Below, piece by piece: positions 10,257-19,980 of a stretch of 44,680 nucleotides of DNA. The DNA comes from Candidatus Ruminococcus intestinipullorum (GTDB taxonomy: Bacteria; Bacillota; Clostridia; Lachnospirales; Lachnospiraceae): NCBI GenBank assembly GCA_018883985.1, contig JAHLFA010000072.1:1-44680 (forward strand), written 5' to 3'. Made by a program: the position numbers and the translations under genes. The notes below the pieces were generated by a model that saw nothing but the letters and a program-made list of their open reading frames with translations, had not been told where the DNA came from and did no database searches. Position 1 is the stretch's first letter. Each line of letters starts with the position of its first letter.

Positions 10257-12488
10257 ATGCAATTAGTAATTGCGGAGAAACCGAGTGTGGCACGGTCAAT
10301 TGCCAATGTCATCGGTGCCTATAAGCGGGAGGTTGTTTATCTGGAAGGTTCCGGATATATCGTTTCCTGGTGCGTGGGACATCTGATTGAATTGGTTTAG
10401 CCACAAGCATATGATGAACGCTTGAAAGAATGGCGTATGGAGGATTTGCCGATTCTGCCGGAGAACTGGTTATACCAGGTTTCAGAAGGTACGAAGAAGC
10501 AGTTTTTTATTTTGAAGAAGCTTATGCACCGAAGTGATGTTACAGAAATTATAGCTGCAACCGACGCCGGAAGAGAAGGTGAGCTGATCTTTCGACTGGT
10601 CTATGAGCAGGCAGGTTGCAGAAAGCCCTTTAAGCGATTATGGATTTCTTCCATGGAGGACAGTGCTATTCGTGAAGGCTTTGAGCATTTAAGGGATGGT
10701 CATGAATTTGATTCTCTCTATGCTGCAGCACAGGCCAGATCCTGGGCCGACTGGCTGGTTGGAATGAATGGAACAAGGCTCTTTACCAAGCTTTATGACA
10801 GGAAGCTGACAGTAGGACGTGTACAGACACCAACCCTGGCAATGCTGGTTGACAGGCAGAATCAGATCAATGGCTTTCAGAAGCAGAAATACTGGAATGT
10901 GCATTTACATCTGGATGACCTGGATGTGGTGAAGGAGAGGCTCTTTGATCAGAACGAGATGGCAGAGCTGATCGAAAAATGTCGAAATCAGACGGCAACT
11001 GTCACCTATGCAAAGAGCACAGAGAAAACCATCAGTCCACCAAAGCTTTATGACCTGACCACTCTGCAGAGAGAGGCTAACCGTTACTACGGATTCAAGG
11101 TGGTCTCCGTCTTTGATGTAAGCCAGACCGATGGCAGGGAGCTTCCATCACTTGGTGTAAATGAGCTGACCGGTGATGTAGAGCAGTACGAAATGTTCTT
11201 TGAAGCACTGAAGCGTACCTGTCCGGTTCCAATGGAATTCGAGCAGATCAGCAGTGGTGCCAAGGGCTATTATCACCAGATTGAACAGCGTATTGCTATC
11301 CAGGAAGGCATGAGTCAGATCCAGACCGTAAAGACTGCTATCCATGAGATGGCTCATCAGAAGCTCCATGCCATTGATCCGAATCTGAAGAAGTCAGAGC
11401 AGAACCTGGAGAATATCAGCCGTGGTGGAAAAGAGGTAGAGGCCGAATCTGTAGCCTATACTGTCTGCCAACACTATGGCATCGATACTTCTGATTACAG
11501 CTTTGCCTATATTGCAGGCTGGTCCAAGGGGAAGGAAACGCCGGAGCTGAAGGCATCCCTGGATACTATTCGTAAGGCAACATCAGAAATGATTAATGAT
11601 ATCGATGGTTATATGAAGCTCCTGCTTCAGGAAAAGGAACAGGAAAATACGCAGGATAGTAAGCAAGTAGAAGCTGCCTATCAGATTGGAAATCATTATC
11701 TGGAAATCCATGAGGCCTCGGATGGAAACTGGGATTATACCCTGTATGGCCATAACTTCAGAGAGGTTGATGGAGGCCAGATCAGTGACTCCGACACCAT
11801 GACCATTGAGGTGGCAGCAAAGGAAGTTGCCGACTTTTATCAGCTCTACAATCAGAAGCTTGAGCCTATGGATCGGGATAAGCTTGCAGACCTGACAGAG
11901 CTTTATAACCCTGCATTTACCGATGAGCAGATTCATTTTATGGCAGAAATCATAGATCAGGGCTTTGATCCAAAGGAGTACTGGGTCGGCGGTAAGGCAA
12001 TGGATCTGACAGAGAAAAGATTGTTTGCTGAAGATATTGCCGATATCAAATACCAGGTGCAGATTGACAGCATTCCAAGGATGATTTTTACAGCAGAACA
12101 GTGGCATGAGATTGAGGCTGGAATTGCAGACAAGCTGGATGTGGCAGTCTATGCCAGGCCGGAATTCTCACCGGAACAGATGAGGATTCTTCGAGGTGTG
12201 TTAGGCGTGGAATACGACGGCTATCTGAATCGTGAGGATGTCTTATCTGTAGCTGATCCAAAGAAGTCTGTAGATGAGATTCGAAAGGAAGTACTTCAGC
12301 TCAGACGAGATCCTGAGACAGGAGAGCGGGCAAAGAAGCCTGAAGTAAAGGAGAAAGCAGAAGAGACTGCTGGTAAGCAGACCGGCAAAAAGAAATCTCT
12401 TCTGGCAGACCTTCATGAGAAGCAGGCAAAGGTAAACGGGAGTAATCCCAAGGGACAGAGCAAGAGCAAATCAAAGGAGATGGAATGA
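10257..12488 (+). pseudogene. DNA topoisomerase III with in-frame amber stop, fused to an LtrC/ArdC-like zinc metallopeptidase-type ICE protein
   Basis: ATG 10257 MQLVIAEKPSVARSIANVIG...GHLIELV, TAG at 10398-10400, then PQAYDERLKEWRMEDLPILPENW in the same frame (ORF track 10422-12488). Topo motifs AATDAGREGELIFR and LTVGRVQTPTLAML. After ~11095 it switches to TAIHEMAHQKLH (HExxH). Confidence 0.85.
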
Positions 12489-12706
12489 TGATGTTTAATG
12501 TGGAAGAGCAGAATATTCTTGCTGTATTACATGCAGAAACCAGGGAAGCCACCATCGCTGATATCAGGATGGTGCTGGACAATATAGATGATTTGGAACT
12601 TGAGGAAGTGTGCCGCCATACTCTGAATAAGCTGATGAAGATCAGTGACGAGGAATATGCAGCACTTGATTTGGAAGTAGATGAGGGATTTGTCTATGAA
12701 GAATAA
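12485..12706 (+). CDS. Small ICE-backbone protein of unknown function
   Basis: Overlaps the preceding gene's stop (ATGATG). Acidic 73-aa ORF in ICE context. Confidence 0.6.
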   Translation: MMMFNVEEQNILAVLHAETREATIADIRMVLDNIDDLELEEVCRHTLNKLMKISDEEYAALDLEVDEGFVYEE

Positions 12707-13238
12707 AGAAAATGAAACTTATGAGCTTTTTCAGTTGAAGGATGCACCGGAATGCAGGGATCTGATGTTCCTGTCCTTTGACCGCTTATCCAGGCTTGGT
12801 GTGCCTGTGAGAGGAAGCCATTACAACAAGGTTTACTCCGGTACATTGAAGAGTGGTGAAGACCTGGACAGCATCTATGAACGTTTTAATCTGTACCATC
12901 CTGACGACTTCAGAGGGCATTCCCTCAGTGTCAGTGATGTGATTGTACTTCATAAGGATAATCGTGATCAGGCCTACTATGTGGACTCGTTTGGGTTCAG
13001 ACAGGTGCCTGAATTCTTTGCAGACAATCCCTTAAAGAAGGTAGAGGAAATGCTGGAAGACGATTATGGAATGATTGACGGCATCATCAACAATGGTGAT
13101 CGCCGCAAGGATGATGACGAGAAGAAACACTCGGTGATGGATAAGATTCAGGAGAAAAAGAAAGATGCTGCGGTGATAGAGAACAATGCTCCAAAGCCAA
13201 AAGAAGCAGCGAAGAAACAGGAAGCTGAATTGAGTTAA
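12693..13238 (+). CDS. YodL-domain-like ICE protein
   Basis: FQLKDAPECRDLMFLSFDRLSRLG...GHSLSVSDVIVLH...YYVDSFGFRQVPEFF is the YodL-type pattern of Tn1549-like ICEs. ATG at about 12693 within ORF 12681-13238. Confidence 0.7.
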   Translation, partial: SMKNKENETYELFQLKDAPECRDLMFLSFDRLSRLGVPVRGSHYNKVYSGTLKSGEDLDSIYERFNLYHPDDFRGHSLSVSDVIVLHKDNRDQAYYVDSFGFRQVPEFFADNPLKKVEEMLEDDYGMIDGIINNGDRRKDDDEKKHSVMDKIQEKKKDAAVIENNAPKPKEAAKKQEAELS

Positions 13239-13248
13239 GACAACCCGG

Positions 13249-13300
13249 CTCGGGATGCCAGTATCGATGGTGGTGCTGGTGTCTCGGGCCATTTTTTTAT
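13249..13300 (+). terminator. Terminator-like GC-rich hairpin + T tract
   Basis: ggctcgggatgccag...ctggtgtctcgggcc imperfect stem followed by TTTTTTTATTTT. Confidence 0.55.
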
Positions 13301-13358
13301 TTTAAGACAAATATTGTTGTTGCTCTTAGTGACTCGTGTATTTTATAATAATTTGTAG

Positions 13359-13387
13359 TTGACAGATTGAGATTAAAGATGTATTAT
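13359..13387 (+). promoter_or_regulatory. Sigma-A-type promoter
   Basis: TTGACA (13359-13364), 17-nt spacer, TATTAT (13382-13387). Confidence 0.65.
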
Positions 13388-13459
13388 ACAATATTCGCCA
13401 GGGCGACATAGCCGACCATTTATATCATTTGGAGGAAACTCCGGAAAGGAGGTACGGTT

Positions 13460-13627
13460 ATGAGCGTTACGGTCAATATTGACTGGAAAACTGTTGCTGC
13501 CCTGGGTGCTTCAGTTATCGGTACCATCTTAGTTGTTAAGTTGGATCCGAATTCTGCTGAAGCAGTATCTACAAAAGTTGTAGATGCGGTTAAAGAGTTT
13601 GCGATTGCTACTGATAGCAATCGCTAG
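13460..13627 (+). CDS. 55-aa small protein with single predicted TM segment
   Basis: ATG at 13460: MSVTVNIDWKTVAALGASVIGTILVVKLDPNSAEAVSTKVVDAVKEFAIATDSNR*. Preceded by gaaaggaggtacgg RBS and a TTGACA/TATTAT promoter, followed by a hairpin/T tract. Confidence 0.65.
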   Translation: MSVTVNIDWKTVAALGASVIGTILVVKLDPNSAEAVSTKVVDAVKEFAIATDSNR

Positions 13628-13694
13628 CTCACATTATTATCATCAGGGCACATGATCTACGCGATTATGTGTCTTTTTTTGTGGGGGATTTCTT

Positions 13695-15419
13695 ATGAAT
13701 GAAAGAATAAAAGGGTCTGTTTGTAAGGACATCTATAAAGAAGAAATTGAAAAAGAAGTTAAAACTTTGAAACGCTTCAGAGAATCATGGTTGGGGGTGG
13801 ATTTTCGGAATAACAAAGAATTATTTCTCTATGCAGATGATGATTTTTATTTCTATAGATTTGCGATTTCTCGAATGGAACTAAGCAGAACACGGCTATT
13901 AAATAGTATTATTTATAGAGTCATGGAAACGTATGAGTATGAATTCTTGGTTCCTGATACCCAAAAGAATGTTCCGTTTGAATTTATCTTAATTGCTTCA
14001 GGAAAAAAAGTTGGCTACAAATATGAGGACTTTTTTGAAGATGAAGATGTTAGTGATTTATTGCGAGAATATGATGTGGAGAAGGCCTTTATCATAAGAA
14101 CCACTTCTGGATGCAATACAAATCACATGAAACAAAGAAATGAGCAGTATGTTGAAAAAAAAGTTGCTGTAGAAGAGATTACGATTCAGTATTTTTTTGA
14201 AACATTATTTAATCATGAAGAGTACATCGAGTTTGAAAAACAGATACAGGATTATGTGAATCTAACAAAAGATATTCTTGGATTTAAATCCATAAAAGTA
14301 TTATCGGCAATGCATCTGTCGACACAGAAAATGCTTGCAGAAAAAGTGTTGCTTGATTGGAATTATGAAGAATCCAGATATCATGTGATTGATGAAAGCA
14401 ATGAAAAAATAAGGGATTTTCTAGATGTAAAGGACTATGATTTTGGTTCTGAATGGGAAAAAATAAAAGCTGTTTATCTTTCAGAAGGTGTGTATAAAGC
14501 AATGATTGGAAAAGAGTCCTTTGCAGATAGCTTTATCACGTCAGAGTGGTTGTATCATTCCTTAAAAGGAAAAGACAATTTTGATTACACAGCTATAGTA
14601 AGTGGATATTTAAAGTCGATTGAACAGTTGTTACATAAATTGGTATTGCTGAATATAGATAATAACTGTGTTATTTCTATGCGAAAAGAGAGGAAAACTA
14701 AGTCAGCTGTTTTGAAACAAGGAATAATTGTATACGAGATTACAAAAGAGGGGGAAAAAAGAAACGCAAAGGATATATGGAAAACGAGCTTTCCATATAT
14801 TGATTTTATAGATACCCAAAAGGAATATATGGATAGTTCGATAGGAACATTTGAATACTTCTTTAGAAATAATCCGCATATATTGTCTGAACCGAAGCTA
14901 TCAAATGTTATATGCAATATGGTGAGTTGCTTTAGGACGGAATGTCGCAATGGATATTTCCATACACATAATTTACATGACCTTACTATAGTTGAGAAGA
15001 CAAGGGAAAATGCTATTCTTTTGTATGCACTTTTACTAGGTTGTGTTGAAAAAGCTAAGGTATGTAAGGATAAGCTTAGTATTTACACAGAAGACAAATT
15101 TGATGCGATATGTAAAGAAATCAGAAGGATTCGTCATTTTAGTAGTGATTTTATCTTTGAGTATGCTGATGGAAGTAAAAAGAAAATGATTTACGATTAT
15201 TTGAATAACACTATGGAGTATACGGAAGATGGTATTGAGCATTATGAGGCATTGATATTTTATGAAGTTGAAGATTTTTCGATGAAAACTTATGAGATGC
15301 TTGAAACTCCTATAAGGGATGAGTGGAAGCGTCTGCTGACTCGAGATAATCTTCCGAATAGAATATACTGTTATGATAGGAAAAAGAATATTCATGAAAT
15401 CCCAAATTTGAAAATATGA
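13695..15419 (+). CDS. 574-aa protein of unknown function with possible C-terminal HEPN-like domain
   Basis: Helical region containing CFRTECRNGYFHTHNLHD (R-N-x3-H, an RX4-6H HEPN-type motif). Confidence 0.5.
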   Translation: MNERIKGSVCKDIYKEEIEKEVKTLKRFRESWLGVDFRNNKELFLYADDDFYFYRFAISRMELSRTRLLNSIIYRVMETYEYEFLVPDTQKNVPFEFILIASGKKVGYKYEDFFEDEDVSDLLREYDVEKAFIIRTTSGCNTNHMKQRNEQYVEKKVAVEEITIQYFFETLFNHEEYIEFEKQIQDYVNLTKDILGFKSIKVLSAMHLSTQKMLAEKVLLDWNYEESRYHVIDESNEKIRDFLDVKDYDFGSEWEKIKAVYLSEGVYKAMIGKESFADSFITSEWLYHSLKGKDNFDYTAIVSGYLKSIEQLLHKLVLLNIDNNCVISMRKERKTKSAVLKQGIIVYEITKEGEKRNAKDIWKTSFPYIDFIDTQKEYMDSSIGTFEYFFRNNPHILSEPKLSNVICNMVSCFRTECRNGYFHTHNLHDLTIVEKTRENAILLYALLLGCVEKAKVCKDKLSIYTEDKFDAICKEIRRIRHFSSDFIFEYADGSKKKMIYDYLNNTMEYTEDGIEHYEALIFYEVEDFSMKTYEMLETPIRDEWKRLLTRDNLPNRIYCYDRKKNIHEIPNLKI

Positions 15420-15464
15420 GGGATTGAAGAGGCTCTGGCTTATCAAGTCAGGGCCTCAAAGTGT

Positions 15465-15890
15465 TTAAAGGGATGATTTGTCTTTGGTGATTTCCGGTTT
15501 GTCACGATCAAGAAGGACATTCATATTGGCTTCAATATTGGCCAGTTCTTTGTCGTGAGCACGGGCCTCAGAATAGGCTTCATACTGAGCATGCTTTTGC
15601 TGATAGAGGGCTGTTCGCTCTGATTTGATATCTTTCAGGGATGGGAATTTCTTCTGTCCTGTAAGCTCCTGTAGTTCTCTTCTGGCAGCTTCATTCAGAT
15701 CTTCACACTCACGTCCAAATGAAGTCGGATCGCAATTGATGCCCTCGATTATGAAGCTTTCTCTTGGAATTTTCTTTCCGTTTTCATCCAGAATAGGCTT
15801 GCTGGTAAACTCATCGTGCTTAGTGGTCAGGTAATCGTAAGCTGCATCATAGTTGGAATTTTTGATTGAGATATGTTTAATTACAGCCAT
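15465..15890 (-). pseudogene. Relaxase/mobilization nuclease with internal deletion (N-terminus joined to C-terminus)
   Basis: MAVIKHISIKNSNYDAAYDYLTTKHDEFTSKPILDENGK...GINCDPTSFGRECEDLN is a Tn1549-type relaxase N-terminus. It then joins a coiled-coil C-terminal tail; the expected catalytic His-rich motif is absent. Confidence 0.75.
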
Positions 15891-16260
15891 GATATTCACC
15901 TACTATTTCTTTCAAATTATCACGCATCTCATACAGTTCTGAAATACATTCTTTGATGTCTTTCCACATCTGATTCGTCATTGTTCCGCCATCATTTAAG
16001 TAAGCTGCAATCTGATTAAGGTTATTACCACAGGCTCCCAGGTTACGGAAAATCTGCAGAATCTCCGGATCGTTGAAGACCACTTCGATACGCTTTTTGA
16101 TGGTGGGTTTTCTGCTGGTGAGAAGCTTGCGGACATAATCAGATAATGTCATTTCTGCAGATGTAGCTTCTGTCTGAAGTACTTCATACAGTTCTTTTGT
16201 CATTCGAAAATGGAAGTTCACTTTCTTGGATGGTGGGAATTCTTTTTTCTTTCTACCCAT
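15877..16260 (-). CDS. mobC: MobC-like relaxosome accessory protein
   Basis: FHFRMTKELYEVLQTEATSAEMTLSDYVRKLL (RHH-like) and LGACGNNLNQIAAYLNDGG MobC signature, directly upstream of and overlapping the relaxase. Confidence 0.88.
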   Translation of the reverse strand: MGRKKKEFPPSKKVNFHFRMTKELYEVLQTEATSAEMTLSDYVRKLLTSRKPTIKKRIEVVFNDPEILQIFRNLGACGNNLNQIAAYLNDGGTMTNQMWKDIKECISELYEMRDNLKEIVGEYHGCN

Positions 16261-16328
16261 GTATCTTTCCTCCTTTTGGTAAGCTGAAGGCTTCCAAAGA
16301 CCGCATCTATGATGCTAATGTCGTGGGA

Positions 16329-16410
16329 TTGGGGAACGGAATCCCCAACAAGTTGCCGATGCTCAAAAATTTATTTTTGTAGCACAAGGCGAAACTTGCT
16401 CTAGTTATAC
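16329..16410. other. Candidate oriT region
   Basis: Upstream of mobC. Hairpin TTGGGGA-ACGGAA-TCCCCAA (16329-16348), second inverted repeat tgctcaaaaat..atttttgtagca (16360-16384), then ggcgaaacttgctctag. Confidence 0.45.
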
Positions 16411-16515
16411 CGAATTTTGTACTTATGAAAAGCCTTCTATATTACCTGTGGTCACATTTTTTCAGCTGCGTTTCCAGGAAAAGAAAGAAATATGATTAAA
16501 AGAGCTAGAAAGTGC

Positions 16516-16545
16516 TGAAGGTGTCACCTACGGGCAACACCTTCA
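16516..16545. terminator. Perfect 9-bp stem hairpin (tgaaggtgt...acaccttca)
   Basis: Inverted repeat 16516-16524 / 16537-16545, just upstream of the island promoter. Confidence 0.45.
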
Positions 16546-16547
16546 AA

Positions 16548-16600
16548 TTGACTTTGGGCGTGGTTTGGCGTATAATTTAGTTTGGTATAATTGTACAATT
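16548..16600 (+). promoter_or_regulatory. Strong promoter with palindromic operator-like site
   Basis: TTGACT (16548-16553), 17 nt, TATAAT (16571-16576). 12-bp palindrome AATTGTACAATT at 16589-16600 near the expected +1 and upstream of the HTH gene. Confidence 0.7.
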
Positions 16601-16625
16601 TTTGGCGCGTATAAAGGGAAAAATT

Positions 16626-16814
16626 ATGGAATACTTATCACTTAGACAAACGGCAGAAAAATGGGGACTTTCCATTAGAAGAGTACAAACATTGTGTAGT
16701 ACGGACAGAATACCTGGTACTACAAAGATTGGTTCATATTGGGCGATTCCGGTTGATGCGGAAAAACCAAAGGATGAAAGAATAAAGAGTGGTAAATACG
16801 TAAAAAGAGTATAA
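16626..16814 (+). CDS. Small helix-turn-helix DNA-binding protein (excisionase/MerR-like HTH)
   Basis: MEYLSLRQTAEKWGLSIRRVQTLCSTDRIPGTTKIGSYWAIP. Confidence 0.8.
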   Translation: MEYLSLRQTAEKWGLSIRRVQTLCSTDRIPGTTKIGSYWAIPVDAEKPKDERIKSGKYVKRV

Positions 16815-16859
16815 CAGTATTACACATAGTATCTACTGTTTTGATAAAGGAGAGAGTCC

Positions 16860-19800
16860 ATGGCAGTTGTAGTAGATGTAAAGTCTTCTTATAAAGGAGA
16901 ACAAAAAGTAAGGAATGCTATAGAAGAATTTTTTACTGATGATACAGTTGTATATAACAATCGAGAGGTGAATGGAAGAGAATATGACATATGTCTATTA
17001 GTTAAGGATGTATGTGTATTTATTGTTGAAGTAAAAGGATGGCTTGCAAGTAAAATCAAAGTTCACGGAGTAGATGAAATAGAGGTAGAGGGATATGAAG
17101 AGTGGCAAACCTCTCCCAAAAAGCAAGCAAAATCATATTGCATTCAGTATTTTTCAAAAATAAAAAAACAATTTGGATCAAGCCCATTAGTTGTAGATTT
17201 AGTTGCATATCCTTTTATAACTAAAGAACAGTATTACAGCAGTAGATTGGATATTATTTCAGAAGAACAATTTACAATTTTTGAGGATGATTTGCAGGAT
17301 CAGAATTCTTTAAAGAGAAAATTTCAAGCTGCTTTTGATGAAAAAAAGGGCATACCACATGCAGAATTGGATGCAGAGTTTTTAGGTCGAATTAGAAGGT
17401 TTGAAGAACCTTCTTTTGATGATTCGAGCGCTGAAGAGTTCAATCAGGTGTATTCTGAGTTGTCAATTTTTCCAAATACTGTCGATGAGGAACACATAAA
17501 GAAAATTATTACAGCTTATTTCAAAGGGATAAAGCAAATACTATTTGTGTCTCAGAAATCTACATTTGATGCATTCTTGCGAGAATTAGATTCAACATAT
17601 AAAAAAGAAAACATTGAGCCAGGAGACAAGATAAAAGTTGGATATAAGAATGGTGTAGATCTTAAAAGAGTAAGTGAGTTGTATAGAACGTTTAATTTTG
17701 AAATTTATCTGATTGAGGGATTAGGCGCGCAATGTGGAGAAAACATCACTATTGAAGAGGGAAGAGTATCAGATAATACGGGCTTGCTGTCTTGGATTGC
17801 AAATCACTCGAATTTTAATTTTCAACAGTATTGTGTAGAACATGCATCACCGGAGAAAAATACTCTGGTAGAAGCAGGAGCAGGAACTGGAAAAACATAC
17901 TCTATGGTTTCTAGAGTCGCGTATTTATGTAATAAAAGAAGAAATAATATTTCGTGTATTGAAGATGAACTCGCCATGGTTACTTTTACAAATGATGCTG
18001 CAATCAATATGAAAAAACGATTAAAGCAAATGTTTGTAAACTATTATATTTTGACCGGAAAAGAGTGTTATCTGCAGTATGTTGAGGGAGTCGATCGAGC
18101 AAACATTTCTACAATACATAAATTTTCTTTGGAACTTTTGAGAAGTGCGTCTTTTTATACAGGATTAGGTACTACTTTCAGAATTTCATCTGACGAATAT
18201 GGACGAGCAAAAATATATGATTTATATCTTAGTAAGTTTTTAGAAGAAAAAGAGGAAGAAAATTCCAATTTTATTAGTGAGATTCCGGTTCCGATTTATG
18301 ATTTGAAGAAAAAAATAATTGGAATAGCAGATCGTTTACTTCAGAAGAGTGTAAATTTAGTAGATATTAAAGCGGAAGAAATGGGAACGACTATAGATAA
18401 CACATTACCGTATTTCAATGAAATACTTCAGAATGTGGTTTTCCCTGCAGAAATAGAATATCTTTCAGCTATGAATGAAAAGAATGCAATGGATTTGAAA
18501 GAATGTATTATTCTTCTAAATCAGGTGCTGGCTTATGGTGCTGATAATATTGTCAATTTGAAGCTGAGATATCTATTCATTGATGAATTCCAAGATACAG
18601 ATGATGTACAGATTGAAACATTTCAGAAACTCCAGAAGTGTATTGCTTCAGATTGTAGGCTGTTTGTAGTTGGCGATTTGAAGCAGAGTATTTACCGCTT
18701 CAGAGGTGCTAGGCTGAGTGCGTTTGATCAATTGAAAGAATACAAAAAATATGAGTGGGAGATATTCCATCTAAATATTAACTATCGTACAGATGCAAGG
18801 TTACTGGATTTGTATGATTCGATTTTTCAAAAAATGGGGGAGGATGGGTATCTACCTTATAACAAAGATAATGATCGTCTTTCAAGTGGAAAAATATTTG
18901 AGAGTGATGATAATGAGCTTTTACAGTGTGTTCCATGTCATGGAAAAGATCAGGATGTATTTTTTGATTGCTTGTTTGACATCTTAGATATCCAAAATCG
19001 AAAACTAAGTGAAATCATAAAAAGAGAAAAGGATAAGGGAAAGAAACTAAGCATAGAAGAACGTACTATTGCAATCTTAGTGCGTAGTAATTGGCAAACA
19101 GATAATATTTTAAAAGAGGCGAAGAAGAGGTCGGTAAATATTGAAATTAAATCTGGTGGAGATTTGTTTCAATTGGAGTCTACACAGGACCTGTTTAAGT
19201 TAATTCTAGCAATAGAAAATGCGCAAAATCCAGTTTACCTTGTGAATTTTATAGAATCTAATTATACGGATTTAACTTTGGATTATCAAAAATTTCATGG
19301 GCTGTCAGAAAATGAAAAACTTCTTAAATTGAATAGAATTCTTGATGAGTTTTTTATGCTTAGGATGAAAAAAAGCTGGCAAGAAGTGTTAAATGAAGTG
19401 TATGCAAAACCAGTATTATTTGCACTGAAACATATTTATGACGCGTTAGAGCCATGGAAGACTTATAGTAAGAATTCGATAGAACAATCCTTCTATATGG
19501 AAAACTATGATTATCTGTTGGAAAAGATAATAAAGTTTGCGAAAATTGATTCTTTAACTATCAATCAAATATCAAAATACTTGGAGATTAATATTTTGAG
19601 TAGACAGCAGGAACTCTCTCGGATGCCAGAAGTTGATGAAGATGGGATCCATATTATGTGCACAACAGTACATAAATCAAAAGGTCTTGAGTATGGAACT
19701 ATTGTGCTCCCATATACATCGGAAGATATAGGGGATATTCGAAAAGTAAAATTGGACGCAAATTATTCTAAATCAAAGTTGGCGTATACGGTTCAGTTTG

Positions 19801-19979
19801 AAAACAAAGTTAGAGAACGTAATTCAAATTATGATGAAAAAATAGAAAAGGATGAGCAGATTGCCGAGGAGTCTAGAATTCTATATGTTGCTCTAACGAG
19901 AGCAATTAGAAATTGTATTTGGATTATGAATTTAGATAGAAGCGTTCCTATTAGTTGGGGAACATTAATGGAGGAGTAA
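16860..19979 (+). CDS. NERD nuclease domain-UvrD/AddA-like superfamily 1 helicase
   Basis: N-terminal GREYDICLLVKDVCVFIVEVKGW (NERD, PD-(D/E)XK-like). Helicase motifs EAGAGTGKTYS, LFIDEFQDTDD, GDLKQSIYRFRGA, TVHKSKGLEY, LYVALTRA. Confidence 0.9.
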   Translation: MAVVVDVKSSYKGEQKVRNAIEEFFTDDTVVYNNREVNGREYDICLLVKDVCVFIVEVKGWLASKIKVHGVDEIEVEGYEEWQTSPKKQAKSYCIQYFSKIKKQFGSSPLVVDLVAYPFITKEQYYSSRLDIISEEQFTIFEDDLQDQNSLKRKFQAAFDEKKGIPHAELDAEFLGRIRRFEEPSFDDSSAEEFNQVYSELSIFPNTVDEEHIKKIITAYFKGIKQILFVSQKSTFDAFLRELDSTYKKENIEPGDKIKVGYKNGVDLKRVSELYRTFNFEIYLIEGLGAQCGENITIEEGRVSDNTGLLSWIANHSNFNFQQYCVEHASPEKNTLVEAGAGTGKTYSMVSRVAYLCNKRRNNISCIEDELAMVTFTNDAAINMKKRLKQMFVNYYILTGKECYLQYVEGVDRANISTIHKFSLELLRSASFYTGLGTTFRISSDEYGRAKIYDLYLSKFLEEKEEENSNFISEIPVPIYDLKKKIIGIADRLLQKSVNLVDIKAEEMGTTIDNTLPYFNEILQNVVFPAEIEYLSAMNEKNAMDLKECIILLNQVLAYGADNIVNLKLRYLFIDEFQDTDDVQIETFQKLQKCIASDCRLFVVGDLKQSIYRFRGARLSAFDQLKEYKKYEWEIFHLNINYRTDARLLDLYDSIFQKMGEDGYLPYNKDNDRLSSGKIFESDDNELLQCVPCHGKDQDVFFDCLFDILDIQNRKLSEIIKREKDKGKKLSIEERTIAILVRSNWQTDNILKEAKKRSVNIEIKSGGDLFQLESTQDLFKLILAIENAQNPVYLVNFIESNYTDLTLDYQKFHGLSENEKLLKLNRILDEFFMLRMKKSWQEVLNEVYAKPVLFALKHIYDALEPWKTYSKNSIEQSFYMENYDYLLEKIIKFAKIDSLTINQISKYLEINILSRQQELSRMPEVDEDGIHIMCTTVHKSKGLEYGTIVLPYTSEDIGDIRKVKLDANYSKSKLAYTVQFENKVRERNSNYDEKIEKDEQIAEESRILYVALTRAIRNCIWIMNLDRSVPISWGTLMEE

Positions 19980-19980
19980 G

